Below, piece after piece: positions 50,058 through 58,744 of a stretch of 64,000 bases of DNA (the first letter of the stretch is position 1; every line of letters starts with the position of its first letter). This DNA comes from JAHFUS01 sp035689115 (GTDB lineage Bacteria; Actinomycetota; Acidimicrobiia; Acidimicrobiales; GCA-2861595). A model generated the notes under the pieces. The model had not been told where the DNA came from, did not search any database, and saw nothing but the letters and a program-made list of their open reading frames with translations. The DNA is taken from assembly GCA_035689115.1 (NCBI GenBank), contig DASSMA010000074.1:54598-118597 (forward strand), in the 5' to 3' direction. The position numbers and the translations under genes were made by a program.

Positions 50058-51635
50058 GTGGTGAGCACGAGGCCGGCCGCCGGCCGCAGCGGCCCGTCGC
50101 TGGCGGGGCCCCGGCGGGTCCGGTTCGGCCCGCGCACGGCCGCCGTCGTGGTGGCCGCCGCCCTGGTCGCCCTGGCCGGCGCGTCGCTGGTGGCCGCCTC
50201 GTCGCTGGCCACCAGCGGTGCCCGCCGCATCGGCGCCGACGTCCCCGTCGACCGGGCCGTCGCCGGTGACGTCCTCCGGTTCGACGCCAACAACTCGCCC
50301 TCGCTCGCCCGTAGCCCCGTCGACCCGGCCCGCATGGCCGTGGCCAACCGCATCGACGCACCGCGGTTCGGGTGTGCGCTGCACGTCTCGTCCGACGGCG
50401 GCGCCACCTGGCAGCCCAGCGCCATCCCCTTCCCCGCCGGCGAGGAAAACCCGCCCCGCTGCTTCGCGCCCGACGTCGCCTTCGGCGCCGACGGGACGCT
50501 GCACGTGCTGTTCGCCACCCTCTACGGATCCGGCAACCGGCCGCACGCCGTGTGGCTGTCGTCGTCGACCGACGGCGGGAAGACCCTGTCCGAGCCGCGC
50601 AGGGTGCTCGGCGAGCTGTCCTTCCAGGCCCGGCTGGCGGCCGACCCCGCCGTCCCGGCCCGGCTGTACGTCACCTGGCTCCAGGCGACCGACACCGCCT
50701 ACCTGGCCTTCCCCACGACGGGGAACCCCATCGAGCTGGCCCGGTCCGACGACGGCGGTCGGACCTGGACCGACCCGGTGCGGGTCTCGCCGGGCACCCG
50801 CCAGCGGGTGGTGGCGCCGGCGCTGCGGGCGGGGCCGAAGGGCCGCCTCTACCTCTCGTACCTCGACCTGGGCGACGACCGGCTCGACTACGACGGGGGA
50901 CACCAGGGGCGGGGCGGCCCGGCGTACGCCGGCGCCTGGTCCCTCGTGCTGGCCCGGTCGGGCGACGACGGTCGCACCTGGTCCGAATCGGTGGTGGCCG
51001 ATGACATCGCACCACCCGAGCGCTTCGTCGTCTTCCTGCCGCCCACGCCTTCCCTCGCCGTGGACCCGGCGGGCCGGCACGTGTACCTGGCCTTCCACTC
51101 GGCCCGCTCGGGGGACGCCGACGTCTTCGCGTGGTCCTCGGGCGACGGCGGCCGCACGTTCCTCCGGCGTCGGGTCAACGACACGCCGGCCCGGGACGGG
51201 CGCGACCAGTACCTGCCGCAGCTGTCGCTGGCCGGCGACGGCCGCCTGGACGTCGTCTACTACGACCGGCGGGCGGACCCTCGGAACGGGCGCAACGGGG
51301 TCTCGCTCCAGTCGTCGACCGACGGCGGCCGCTCGTTCGCCCGCCACGTCGCCGTCTCGAACCGGAGCTTCGACGCCGGCATCGGCTTCGGCAGCGAGCG
51401 GGGGATGGCCGACCTTGGCAGCCGCCTGGCGCTGGTGTCGGCTCGCCACTCCGTCCTGGCGGTGTGGCCGGACACCCGCGCCGGTACCCAGGGCACGAGC
51501 AAGCAGGACCTGGCCCAGGCCGTCGTCAGGATCGACGAAGCGTCGGCGTGGGCGCCGCCGCTCCGTGCCCTCGGTGTGGTGCTGCTGCTGGCCGCCGTCG
51601 TGGCCGTGGCGGCTACGAGGCGACGCCCGAGCTGA
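50058..51635 (+). CDS. Sialidase-like (Asp-box) membrane protein, paralogue 3
   Basis: A 525-residue paralogue of the genes at 7738 and 13597. An N-terminal hydrophobic segment (AAVVVAAALVALAGASLVAAS) is followed by the ANNSPSLARSP segment, then Asp-boxes SSDGGATW, STDGGKT, SDDGGRTW, SGDDGRTW and SGDGGRTF. VYYDRRADPRNG comes near the end, then a C-terminal transmembrane helix with a short Arg tail. No acidic tail, unlike paralogue 2. GTG 50058 lacks a ribosome binding site and is probably coupled to the trmB stop. The 3' end overlaps the convergent small gene by 23 bases. Confidence 0.8.
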   Translation: MVSTRPAAGRSGPSLAGPRRVRFGPRTAAVVVAAALVALAGASLVAASSLATSGARRIGADVPVDRAVAGDVLRFDANNSPSLARSPVDPARMAVANRIDAPRFGCALHVSSDGGATWQPSAIPFPAGEENPPRCFAPDVAFGADGTLHVLFATLYGSGNRPHAVWLSSSTDGGKTLSEPRRVLGELSFQARLAADPAVPARLYVTWLQATDTAYLAFPTTGNPIELARSDDGGRTWTDPVRVSPGTRQRVVAPALRAGPKGRLYLSYLDLGDDRLDYDGGHQGRGGPAYAGAWSLVLARSGDDGRTWSESVVADDIAPPERFVVFLPPTPSLAVDPAGRHVYLAFHSARSGDADVFAWSSGDGGRTFLRRRVNDTPARDGRDQYLPQLSLAGDGRLDVVYYDRRADPRNGRNGVSLQSSTDGGRSFARHVAVSNRSFDAGIGFGSERGMADLGSRLALVSARHSVLAVWPDTRAGTQGTSKQDLAQAVVRIDEASAWAPPLRALGVVLLLAAVVAVAATRRRPS

Positions 51636-51858
51636 GCTTCTGCTCCAGCTCGTCGAGCACCTCGATCAGCTCCACCCCGGAGAACAGCTCCCGCTGGATG
51701 GTGAGGGTGAGCCAGAACTCCACGAGGCGCTTGGCGTCGTCGTTGTCGACCACGCCGTAGAGGTCGAAGAGCAGGTCCTGGACCCGCGAGGCGCTGAAGT
51801 ACGGCTGGCCGGACGCTGCCGCCCGGATGTCCTCGATCAGCTGCTTCCGTGGTTCCAT
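51613..51858 (-). CDS. Small hypothetical helical protein, 81 residues
   Basis: An 81-residue soluble protein, unrecognised. Predicted mostly helical and acidic (QLIEDIRAAASGQPYFSASR, VDNDDAKRLVEFWLTLTIQR, ELIEVLDELEQKL). GGAG lies eight bases before the ATG. It is divergent from sufB, which might link it to iron-sulfur assembly, but nothing in the sequence shows that. Confidence 0.65.
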   Translation of the reverse strand: MEPRKQLIEDIRAAASGQPYFSASRVQDLLFDLYGVVDNDDAKRLVEFWLTLTIQRELFSGVELIEVLDELEQKLSSGVAS

Positions 51859-51973
51859 CGCTCTACTCCAACGTCGCGATCGGTCAGGTCTGTTCCCATT
51901 CTCCCCAGCACTGGTTCCTTCGGCACATCGGCAAGGGCAGATGAGCCTTCTGGGTTGGGATGACCATCTCCCC

Positions 51974-52007
51974 GGGGATTGTTACTATGACGGTAGGGGA
52001 AATCCCC
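51974..52007 (+). promoter_or_regulatory. sufB promoter with inverted repeat
   Basis: TACTAT (51983-51988) is a good -10 box, placing the start near 51995 and a ~45-base leader. The inverted repeat GGGGATT-N20-AATCCCC (51974-51980 and 52001-52007) straddles it and could be the site of an iron-sulfur-sensing repressor. No such regulator is in the window. Confidence 0.5.
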
Positions 52008-52039
52008 GTGCCGCGCCCACCTCTGGGAGGACCTGTCCC

Positions 52040-53443
52040 ATGGCTGCCACCGAACTCGACCTCGACCGGTACAAGCTCGGGTGGAACGACGACGCCATCG
52101 CCTACGCCTTCACGCCCAGGAAGGGCATCAACGAGGACGTGGTGCGGGAGATCTCGTGGTGGAAGGGCGAGCCCGACTGGATGACCCAGTTCCGGCTGAA
52201 GGCGCTGCGCCACTTCGAGCGCATGCCCATGAAGCCGTGGTTCGCCGTCAACATGCCCAGCATCGACTTCGACGGCATCTACTACTACCTGAAGCCGTCG
52301 GGCGAGCAGGTCGACGACTGGGACGCCCTGCCCGAGCAGATGAAGAGCACCTACGAGAAGCTGGGCATCCCCGAGGCCGAGCGCAAGTACCTGGCCGGCG
52401 TCACCGCGCAGTACGAAAGTGAAGTCGTCTACCACCGCAACCGGGTCGAGCTCGAGAAGCAGGGGATCCTGTTCTCCGACATGGACACCGCGGTGCGGGA
52501 GCACCCCGAGATCGTGCGCCGGTTCTTCGGCAAGGTCATCCCCCCGGGCGACAACAAGTTCGCCGCCCTGAACTCGTCGGTGTGGTCGGGGGGGAGCTTC
52601 ATCTACGTCCCGCCGGGCGTGAACTGCGAGATGCCGCTCCAGGCCTACTTCCGGATCAACTCCGAGTACGCCGGCCAGTTCGAGCGCACGCTCATCATCG
52701 CCGACGAGGGTGCCCAGGTGCACTACATCGAGGGCTGCTCGGCGCCGGTCTACAGCGGTGACTCGCTGCACTCGGCGGTGGTGGAGCTGGTGGCCCTGCC
52801 GGGGTCGCGCATCACCTACACCACGATCCAGAACTGGTCGCCCAACGTCTACAACCTGGTCACCAAGCGGGGCCGGGCGGAGGCCGAGGCGCGGATCGAG
52901 TGGATCGACGGGAACATCGGCTCCAAGCTCACGATGAAGTACCCGTCGGTGTACCTGATGGGCCCCAAGGCGTCGGGCGAGGTGCTCTCGGTGGCCTACG
53001 CCGGCCCCGGCCAGCACCAGGACGCCGGCGCCCAGATGATCCACGCCGCGCCGGAGACGACCTCCACCATCATCTCCAAGTCGATCTGCAAGGACGGTGG
53101 GCGCACGTCGTACCGCGGCAAGGTCCACGTCGACGAGGGCGCCACCGGCGCCAAGAGCTTCGTGCGCTGCGACGCCCTGATCCTCGACGAGATCAGCCGC
53201 TCCGACACCTACCCCTACATGGAGATCAACGAGCGGGACGCCCGGATCGGCCACGAGGCCACCGTGTCCAGGGTCGGCCAGGAGCAGCTCTTCTACCTGA
53301 TGAGCCGCGGCCTGTCCGAGGAGCAGGCCATGGGCATGATCGTGAACGGCTTCATCGAGCCGGTCACCAGGACCCTGCCGATGGAGTACGCGGTGGAGTG
53401 GAGCCGCCTGATCGAGCTGCAGATGGAAGGCTCGGTCGGCTGA
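52040..53443 (+). CDS. sufB: Fe-S cluster assembly scaffold protein SufB
   Basis: A 467-residue scaffold subunit of the SufBCD complex, where [4Fe-4S] clusters form. Family features in order: LGWNDDAIAYAFTPRKGINEDVV, VYHRNRVELEKQGILFSDMD, VHYIEGCSAPVYSGDSLHSA, and the beta-helix segment FVRCDALILDEISRSDTYPY containing the conserved Cys that accepts sulfur. The C-terminus is MSRGLSEEQAMGMIVNGFIEP. Normal length. GGGAGG precedes ATG 52040 with a spacing of eight. It is separated from sufD by three genes, an unusual arrangement. Confidence 0.96.
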   Translation: MAATELDLDRYKLGWNDDAIAYAFTPRKGINEDVVREISWWKGEPDWMTQFRLKALRHFERMPMKPWFAVNMPSIDFDGIYYYLKPSGEQVDDWDALPEQMKSTYEKLGIPEAERKYLAGVTAQYESEVVYHRNRVELEKQGILFSDMDTAVREHPEIVRRFFGKVIPPGDNKFAALNSSVWSGGSFIYVPPGVNCEMPLQAYFRINSEYAGQFERTLIIADEGAQVHYIEGCSAPVYSGDSLHSAVVELVALPGSRITYTTIQNWSPNVYNLVTKRGRAEAEARIEWIDGNIGSKLTMKYPSVYLMGPKASGEVLSVAYAGPGQHQDAGAQMIHAAPETTSTIISKSICKDGGRTSYRGKVHVDEGATGAKSFVRCDALILDEISRSDTYPYMEINERDARIGHEATVSRVGQEQLFYLMSRGLSEEQAMGMIVNGFIEPVTRTLPMEYAVEWSRLIELQMEGSVG

Positions 53444-53464
53444 GCGCTGCCCTGCGGCCGCTCG

Positions 53465-53470
53465 TACCAT
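53465..53470 (+). promoter_or_regulatory. Leaderless -10 element
   Basis: TACCAT ends six bases before ATG 53477. It may give the downstream genes a promoter separate from that of sufB. Confidence 0.4.
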
Positions 53471-53476
53471 AGAGCC

Positions 53477-53827
53477 ATGCCGATGCGTGTGAACTGCAAG
53501 CACTACGAGACGCGCACGTATGGCAGCGGCGAGACCGTGCACATGTGCCGGCTGGATCTGGCCCCCGACGCGCCGTGGCGCTGTCCCGAGGACTGCCCGA
53601 GGTTCGAGGTACGGGCGTTCGACGCCGGCTGGACGCAGGGCAGCCTGGCCCGCAAGGCCGAGCCCGAGGACCCGCCCCGCATCGACGAGGAGACCGCCCA
53701 CCTGCTCGACCAGGCGGAGGACATCATCAACGCGGTGGGGCCCGAGATCCTCGACGAGGTGGAACGCCAGCGGGAGGCCCAGCGCGACGACCGGCCCCGC
53801 TGGAAGCGGCTGTTCCGGCGCCGATGA
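53477..53827 (+). CDS. Conserved-looking four-cysteine protein in the suf cluster
   Basis: A 116-residue soluble protein, unrecognised. The first 42 residues hold Cys7, Cys24, Cys36 and Cys40 (VNCKHYETRTY, VHMCRLDLAPDAPWRCPEDC) with His9 and His22 close by, consistent with a zinc or iron-sulfur site. The rest is an acidic helix (EETAHLLDQAEDIINAVG) and a basic C-terminus (WKRLFRRR). It follows sufB by 33 bases and overlaps the next start by four bases (ATGA). A role in cluster assembly or delivery is only suggested by position. Confidence 0.75.
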   Translation: MPMRVNCKHYETRTYGSGETVHMCRLDLAPDAPWRCPEDCPRFEVRAFDAGWTQGSLARKAEPEDPPRIDEETAHLLDQAEDIINAVGPEILDEVERQREAQRDDRPRWKRLFRRR

Positions 53828-55176
53828 GCTCGGCCGGGGGGCCCGGCGAGGGGAGTTGGCCGCCGGACCACCCGCAGGAACAACCGGAGGACGCCGGCGA
53901 GGCCATCTGGCCGGCGGCTGACCAGCCGTCGGACCAGCCGGACGGTGAAGAGCGCGCCCCGATCCCGCCCCCGCCGCCGAGCCCCGAGCACTGGCCGGGC
54001 TGGTCGGGCGCCGGCCGGGCGGCGCCGGGGTCCGGTCCCGTGACGCCGGGCCAGCCGCCGCCCCGGGCCGGTGCGCCGCCGGGCTGGCCGCCAGCCGACC
54101 CGCCGGCCCAGGCCCCGCCGCCGGGCTGGGAGGCTCCCGGCCCGGGCGGCCCCGCCACGCCGTGGGTGCATCACCCGCAGGCGCCGCCGGCCTGGCCCGC
54201 ACCACCGCCGCCACCGCCCGTGGCGCCGCACGGCTGGGACACACCGAACCCCGTGTCGCCCGTCGACGCGGTGCGCTGGCCGGGCCCCCTGGGCCAGGCA
54301 CGGCCGTCGGGCACCGTGAGCCGGGCCGCCGCCGGCGCCGGGGGCCTGCTCTTGAGCCTCGGTTCGCTCGGCCTCATCGTCCAGTTGGCCGGCCCCACGA
54401 ACTGGCGGGCGATCGTCGGGCTCGGCGCCGCCGGGCTGCTGGCGGCCGGGGTGGTGCTCATGTCGGTCTCCGGCCACCGGCCGGTGTCGGGCGCCGGGGC
54501 GGTGATGGCGGCGGTGGCCGTGCCGGTCCTGGTCATCGCCGCCCAGACCGACGACACCCTCGCCTCGCCCCCGTCCCTCAAGGTCACGGGCCTGCTGTGT
54601 GCCCTCCTGTTCGCCGGCCTCTACGCCGTCGGCCCCTGGCGCGGGCACACGTTCCACTTCGCGCTGGTCGCCGTCGCCGTCTGGGTCCTCGCCATGTCGT
54701 TCGGCAACCTCCCCGTCCCGTCCTTCGACTCCGGCTTCGACGGGCTCGCCTCGCTCGACCACACCGTCACGGTCGCCGGCACCGCCTCGCTGATCGTCGG
54801 CATCGTCTACCTCGGACTCGGGTCGTGGCTCCACGAGTCGGGCCTCGCGGGGATGGCCACCCCGCTGGTGGCGATCGGCGACGTGGCCGTGCCGCTCGGC
54901 GCGGCGATGCTGCTGCGCGATCAGGGGGACGCCGTCGTCGGCGTGGGTGTCATGTTCGCCGGCGCCGTGGTCGCCGCCGTCGGGCACTTCTGCGGGCGCC
55001 GCGGCTCCACGTGGCTCGGCATGGCGCTCGTGGCCGTCACGATCCCGGTGATCGCCTCCAAGGTGGTGCACACGCCGGCGGCCGAGGCCGGGCTCGTCGC
55101 CGTCGCCGGCGCGGTCCTCGTGGGGCTGGCCGTGGCCACCAGCTCGGTGACGGTCGAGGAGTTCGACGGCGGGTGA
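53824..55176 (+). CDS. Pro-rich polytopic membrane protein
   Basis: A 450-residue protein of unknown function. Residues 1-165 are a disordered Pro/Gly/Trp-rich cytoplasmic region (PPPPPSPEHWPGW, GWPPADPPAQAPPPGW). Residues ~165-440 contain about nine hydrophobic helices (AAAGAGGLLLSLGSLGLIV, LGMALVAVTIPVIA). No transporter signature seen. It starts in an ATGA overlap with the four-Cys gene and ends in a GTGA overlap with phzF, so the three are translationally coupled. Confidence 0.75.
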   Translation: MSSAGGPGEGSWPPDHPQEQPEDAGEAIWPAADQPSDQPDGEERAPIPPPPPSPEHWPGWSGAGRAAPGSGPVTPGQPPPRAGAPPGWPPADPPAQAPPPGWEAPGPGGPATPWVHHPQAPPAWPAPPPPPPVAPHGWDTPNPVSPVDAVRWPGPLGQARPSGTVSRAAAGAGGLLLSLGSLGLIVQLAGPTNWRAIVGLGAAGLLAAGVVLMSVSGHRPVSGAGAVMAAVAVPVLVIAAQTDDTLASPPSLKVTGLLCALLFAGLYAVGPWRGHTFHFALVAVAVWVLAMSFGNLPVPSFDSGFDGLASLDHTVTVAGTASLIVGIVYLGLGSWLHESGLAGMATPLVAIGDVAVPLGAAMLLRDQGDAVVGVGVMFAGAVVAAVGHFCGRRGSTWLGMALVAVTIPVIASKVVHTPAAEAGLVAVAGAVLVGLAVATSSVTVEEFDGG

Positions 55177-55967
55177 CCGTCGAGCTGGCGTACCGGATCG
55201 TCGACGTCTTCACCACGCGGCCCCTGGCCGGCAACGCCCTGTGCGTGGTGCTCGACCCGTGCCCCGATCCCCTCCAGCAGGCGCTGGCGCGGGAGGTCAA
55301 CCTCAGCGAGACCACCTTCCCGGTCGTCACCGGCGCCTCGTCCTACGACGTGCGCATCTTCACCCCCCGCAGCGAGCTGCCCTTCGCCGGCCACCCGTCC
55401 ATCGGCACGGCGTGGACGCTGGGCCCGGCGACGTGGACGCAGACCACACCGGGCGCCACCGTGGTCGTGGAGGCCGACGCCACTGGGGCGGTGATGAGCC
55501 AGCCGGACCCCGTCTTCGTCCCCCTCGACCCGGCGCTGGCCGCAGCGGCCGCCGGCCTCCCCGGCGCCGAGGCGGTGGCCGCCGCCTCGGCCGGCGGTCT
55601 GCGCCACGTGGTCGTCGCCACCGAGGCGCCGATCGAGGCGGCGGTGCCCGACCTGGGCGCGGTCGAGGCCATCTGCCGGGCGGCGCGGGCGGCCACCTTC
55701 TGCCTCGTCCGCCGGCTCGACGACCGCACCCTCCACGTCCGCGTCTTCGCCCCCGGCGAGGGGATCGCCGAGGACCCCGGCACCGGGTCGGCGGCCGGTC
55801 CGATCGCCGTGCTCGCCCGCCGGCAGTGGGGCACAGGGACCGACGTCACCGTGCTCCAGGGCGCCGAGATCGGGCGGCCCTGCCGGATCGAGGTCCACGC
55901 CGAGGACGGCGCCGTGCGGGTCGGCGGCCGGGTCACCACCTGCGCCGAGGGCCGCTTCACGTTGTGA
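55173..55967 (+). CDS. PhzF-family isomerase/epimerase-like protein
   Basis: A 264-residue protein of the PhzF/DAP-epimerase fold. Visible: VDVFTTRPLAGNALCVVLD, the catalytic Glu region NLSETTFPVV, IFTPRSELPFAGHPSIGTAW (the diagnostic FAGHP motif), and VFAPGEGIAEDPGTGSAAGP. The substrate is unknown; no phenazine genes are near. GTG 55173 overlaps the preceding stop. Not an iron-sulfur protein, so its place between sufB and sufD is unexplained. Confidence 0.9.
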   Translation: MTVELAYRIVDVFTTRPLAGNALCVVLDPCPDPLQQALAREVNLSETTFPVVTGASSYDVRIFTPRSELPFAGHPSIGTAWTLGPATWTQTTPGATVVVEADATGAVMSQPDPVFVPLDPALAAAAAGLPGAEAVAAASAGGLRHVVVATEAPIEAAVPDLGAVEAICRAARAATFCLVRRLDDRTLHVRVFAPGEGIAEDPGTGSAAGPIAVLARRQWGTGTDVTVLQGAEIGRPCRIEVHAEDGAVRVGGRVTTCAEGRFTL

Positions 55968-55998
55968 GCGACAGCCCGGCCAGTAGGATGGCCAACCG

Positions 55999-56018
55999 CG
56001 GGGGCGGAGCAGCCCCCG
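55999..56018 (+). terminator. Hairpin between phzF and sufD
   Basis: A seven-base stem CGGGGGC/GCCCCCG with a six-base loop, 31 bases after the phzF stop and 22 bases before the sufD start. It may end the upstream transcript or act as a leader hairpin of sufD. A TAGGAT box at 55984-55989 precedes it. Confidence 0.4.
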
Positions 56019-56040
56019 TCTTCGCGAGAGGTCCCGCCCG

Positions 56041-57318
56041 CTGAGCACCTTCACCGCCGATCGTTGCGCCGCCCTGCCGGGCCCGGCGTGGCTCCGGGCC
56101 CGCCGAGCCGGCGCCTTCGAGGGCTTCTCCGCCGCGTCGCTGCCCACCGAGGCCGAGGAGGTGTGGCGCTACAGCCGCATCGGTTCCCTCGACCTCGACG
56201 CCTTCACGCCGGCCGGACCCCCGGTCGACGCCGGCGCCGGCCGGCCCGCCGAGCTGGAACCGCTCCTCGACGCCATCGGGCCCCGATCCGGCCTGGTGCT
56301 GGTGCGCGACGGGCGCGTCCTGGCCGTGGAGCTCGACGACGGCGTGGCGGCCAAGGGTGTGCGCGTCGGGCTGCTGGCCGAGGCGCCCGACGGCGACGAG
56401 CTGCTGGGCTCGGTGGCCGGCCCGGTGGATCCTTTCGTCGAGTTGAACACCGCCTTCGTCGGTGACGGGGTGGTCGTGTCCGTCCCCGACGGCGTGGCCG
56501 TGCCGCACCCGGTCGTGGTCGCCCACTGGGTCACGGTCCCCGGCGCCGCCGTCTTCCCCCGGCTGGTGGTGCGGGCGGGCGAGGCGTCGCAGGTGACGGT
56601 GCTCGACCACATCGGCTCGCCCGCCGCCCTGCCCACCTTCGTGGCCCCGGTGGTCGAGCTCGACGTGGCCGCCGCCGCCAACGTCGGCTACCTGGCCCTC
56701 CAGGAGCTGAGCCACGACGCCTGGCACATCGGCTACCACGCCAGCCAGGTCGGGGCCGACGCCACGCTGACCTCGAGCATCGTCGCCCTCGGCGGCAGCT
56801 ACGCCCGGGTCCGCACCGACTCCGAGCTGGCCGGCCGGGGCGGCACCAGCCACCTCCTGGCCGCCTACTTCGGCGACGGCGACCAGATGCACGACTTTCG
56901 CACCATGCAGGACCACGCCGCGCCCCGCACCACCTCGAAGCTGCTTTTCAAGGGGGCGGTGGAGGACGAGTCGCACGCCGTGTACACGGGCCTGATCCGG
57001 GTCCGCAAGGGGGCCGGCGGCACCGACGCCGAGCAGACGAACCGCAACCTGGTCCTCACGCCCGGCGCCCGGGCCGACTCCGTCCCCAACCTGGAGATCG
57101 AGGAGAACGACGTGCGCTGCACCCACGCCTCGGCCGTGGGCCCCGTCGACGAGGACCAGCGCTACTACCTCGAGGCCCGCGGCGTGCCCCCCGAAGTGGC
57201 GGAGCGGCTCATCGTCCTCGGCTTCTTCGACGACGTGATCGCCCACCGGCACGCCCCCGTCCCGTCGCTGCGTCCCCGGCTGCGGGCGGCGGTGGCGGCC
57301 AAGCTGGCGAAACGATGA
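56041..57318 (+). CDS. sufD: Fe-S cluster assembly protein SufD
   Basis: A 425-residue SufD if read from CTG 56041. The N-terminal half contains LPTEAEEVWRYSRIGSLDLD. The beta-helix core and the C-terminus (VRCTHASAVGPVDEDQRYYLEARGV) include the conserved His used with SufB for cluster assembly. GVPPEVAERLIVLGFFDDVI ends the family signature. A stop codon lies in frame at 55984, and no ATG/GTG/TTG occurs between it and GTG 56161. The 40 residues before 56161 fit the family, and AGAGG lies ten bases before CTG 56041, so I take CTG as the start. It ends in an ATGA overlap with the Rieske gene. Confidence 0.9.
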   Translation: MSTFTADRCAALPGPAWLRARRAGAFEGFSAASLPTEAEEVWRYSRIGSLDLDAFTPAGPPVDAGAGRPAELEPLLDAIGPRSGLVLVRDGRVLAVELDDGVAAKGVRVGLLAEAPDGDELLGSVAGPVDPFVELNTAFVGDGVVVSVPDGVAVPHPVVVAHWVTVPGAAVFPRLVVRAGEASQVTVLDHIGSPAALPTFVAPVVELDVAAAANVGYLALQELSHDAWHIGYHASQVGADATLTSSIVALGGSYARVRTDSELAGRGGTSHLLAAYFGDGDQMHDFRTMQDHAAPRTTSKLLFKGAVEDESHAVYTGLIRVRKGAGGTDAEQTNRNLVLTPGARADSVPNLEIEENDVRCTHASAVGPVDEDQRYYLEARGVPPEVAERLIVLGFFDDVIAHRHAPVPSLRPRLRAAVAAKLAKR

Positions 57319-57628
57319 GCAGCACCGTCCGCCTGTGCGCCGCCGGCGACCTCCGGCCCGGCGAGGCCCGCCGCTTCGACGTGGGCGAGCGGCGCATCGC
57401 CCTGGTGCGCATCGGCGACGACTTCTACGCCATCGGCGACCGCTGCAGCCACGCCGACTTCTCGCTGGCCGAGGGCGAGGTCCTGGAGGACGACTGCGAG
57501 ATCGAGTGCTGGAAGCACGGCAGCACGTTCTCGCTGAAGACCGGCGAACCGCAGTCGTTGCCGGCCACCAAGCCGGTCCCTGTGTACGACGTCGTCCGCG
57601 ACGGCGACGAGATCCTGGTGCGGTTCCG

Positions 57629-57632
<4 letters not shown>
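57315..57632 (+). CDS. Rieske [2Fe-2S] ferredoxin
   Basis: A 105-residue Rieske protein with Cys44-X-His46 (DRCSHADFSL) and Cys65-X2-His68 (IECWKHGSTF), the two-Cys two-His cluster ligands, as in oxygenase ferredoxins. It overlaps both sufD and sufC by four bases, so the three are translationally coupled. This sufD-Rieske-sufC order is familiar from actinobacteria. It may supply electrons for cluster assembly. Confidence 0.93.
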
Positions 57633-58408
<776 letters not shown>

Positions 58409-58430
58409 GCCGGCCGAATCACCCCTGAAG

Positions 58431-58448
58431 GGCGACGCCTCCGTCGCC
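58431..58448 (+). terminator. Terminator hairpin after sufC
   Basis: A seven-base stem GGCGACG/CGTCGCC with a CCTC loop, 22 bases after the sufC stop. It marks the likely end of the plus-strand suf transcript. Confidence 0.5.
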
Positions 58449-58519
58449 GACGGGGCCCACGGTGGAGCCGAGACGCTCACGGAGGCGGCCCGCCTCCGGC
58501 CCGGCAAGGAGGAACGACC

Positions 58520-58705
58520 GTGTGGTTCGGAATCGGCATCATCGGCTTCATCATCTGGATCGCCATCGCCTTCTGGCCGGCGAGGGTGGCCGCCCGGAAG
58601 GGCCACAGCTTCATCGGGTACTTCCTGCTCAGCCTGCTGTTCTTCCCGCTGGCCCTGATCCTGGCCTACGCGGTGAAGGACCGGCACTACCCCGCGTACG
58701 CCTAG
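58520..58705 (+). CDS. Small two-helix membrane protein
   Basis: A 61-residue protein with two membrane helices (IGIIGFIIWIAIAFWPARVA and FIGYFLLSLLFFPLALILAY) joined by a basic turn (ARKGHS) and a short polar tail. GTG 58520 follows AGGAGG with a spacing of seven, strong support for translation. Function unknown; similar small proteins with this hairpin occur as membrane helpers in many bacteria. Confidence 0.75.
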   Translation: MWFGIGIIGFIIWIAIAFWPARVAARKGHSFIGYFLLSLLFFPLALILAYAVKDRHYPAYA

Positions 58706-58718
58706 GTCTCGTCGCGGC

Positions 58719-58744
58719 TAGCCGTCGCCGGCGGGCGACGGCTA
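58719..58744. terminator. Bidirectional hairpin overlapping the L,D-transpeptidase stop
   Basis: An 11-base-pair perfect stem (TAGCCGTCGCC and its complement) with a GGCG loop. The right arm includes the minus-strand stop codon at 58742-58744. It lies between convergent genes and probably ends both transcripts. Confidence 0.7.

Noticed and set aside
46874..50518. Minus-strand frame of about 1200 codons
   Set aside because: Antisense to the Vgb/Kelch, TrmB and sialidase-like genes, which have clear domains and ribosome binding sites.
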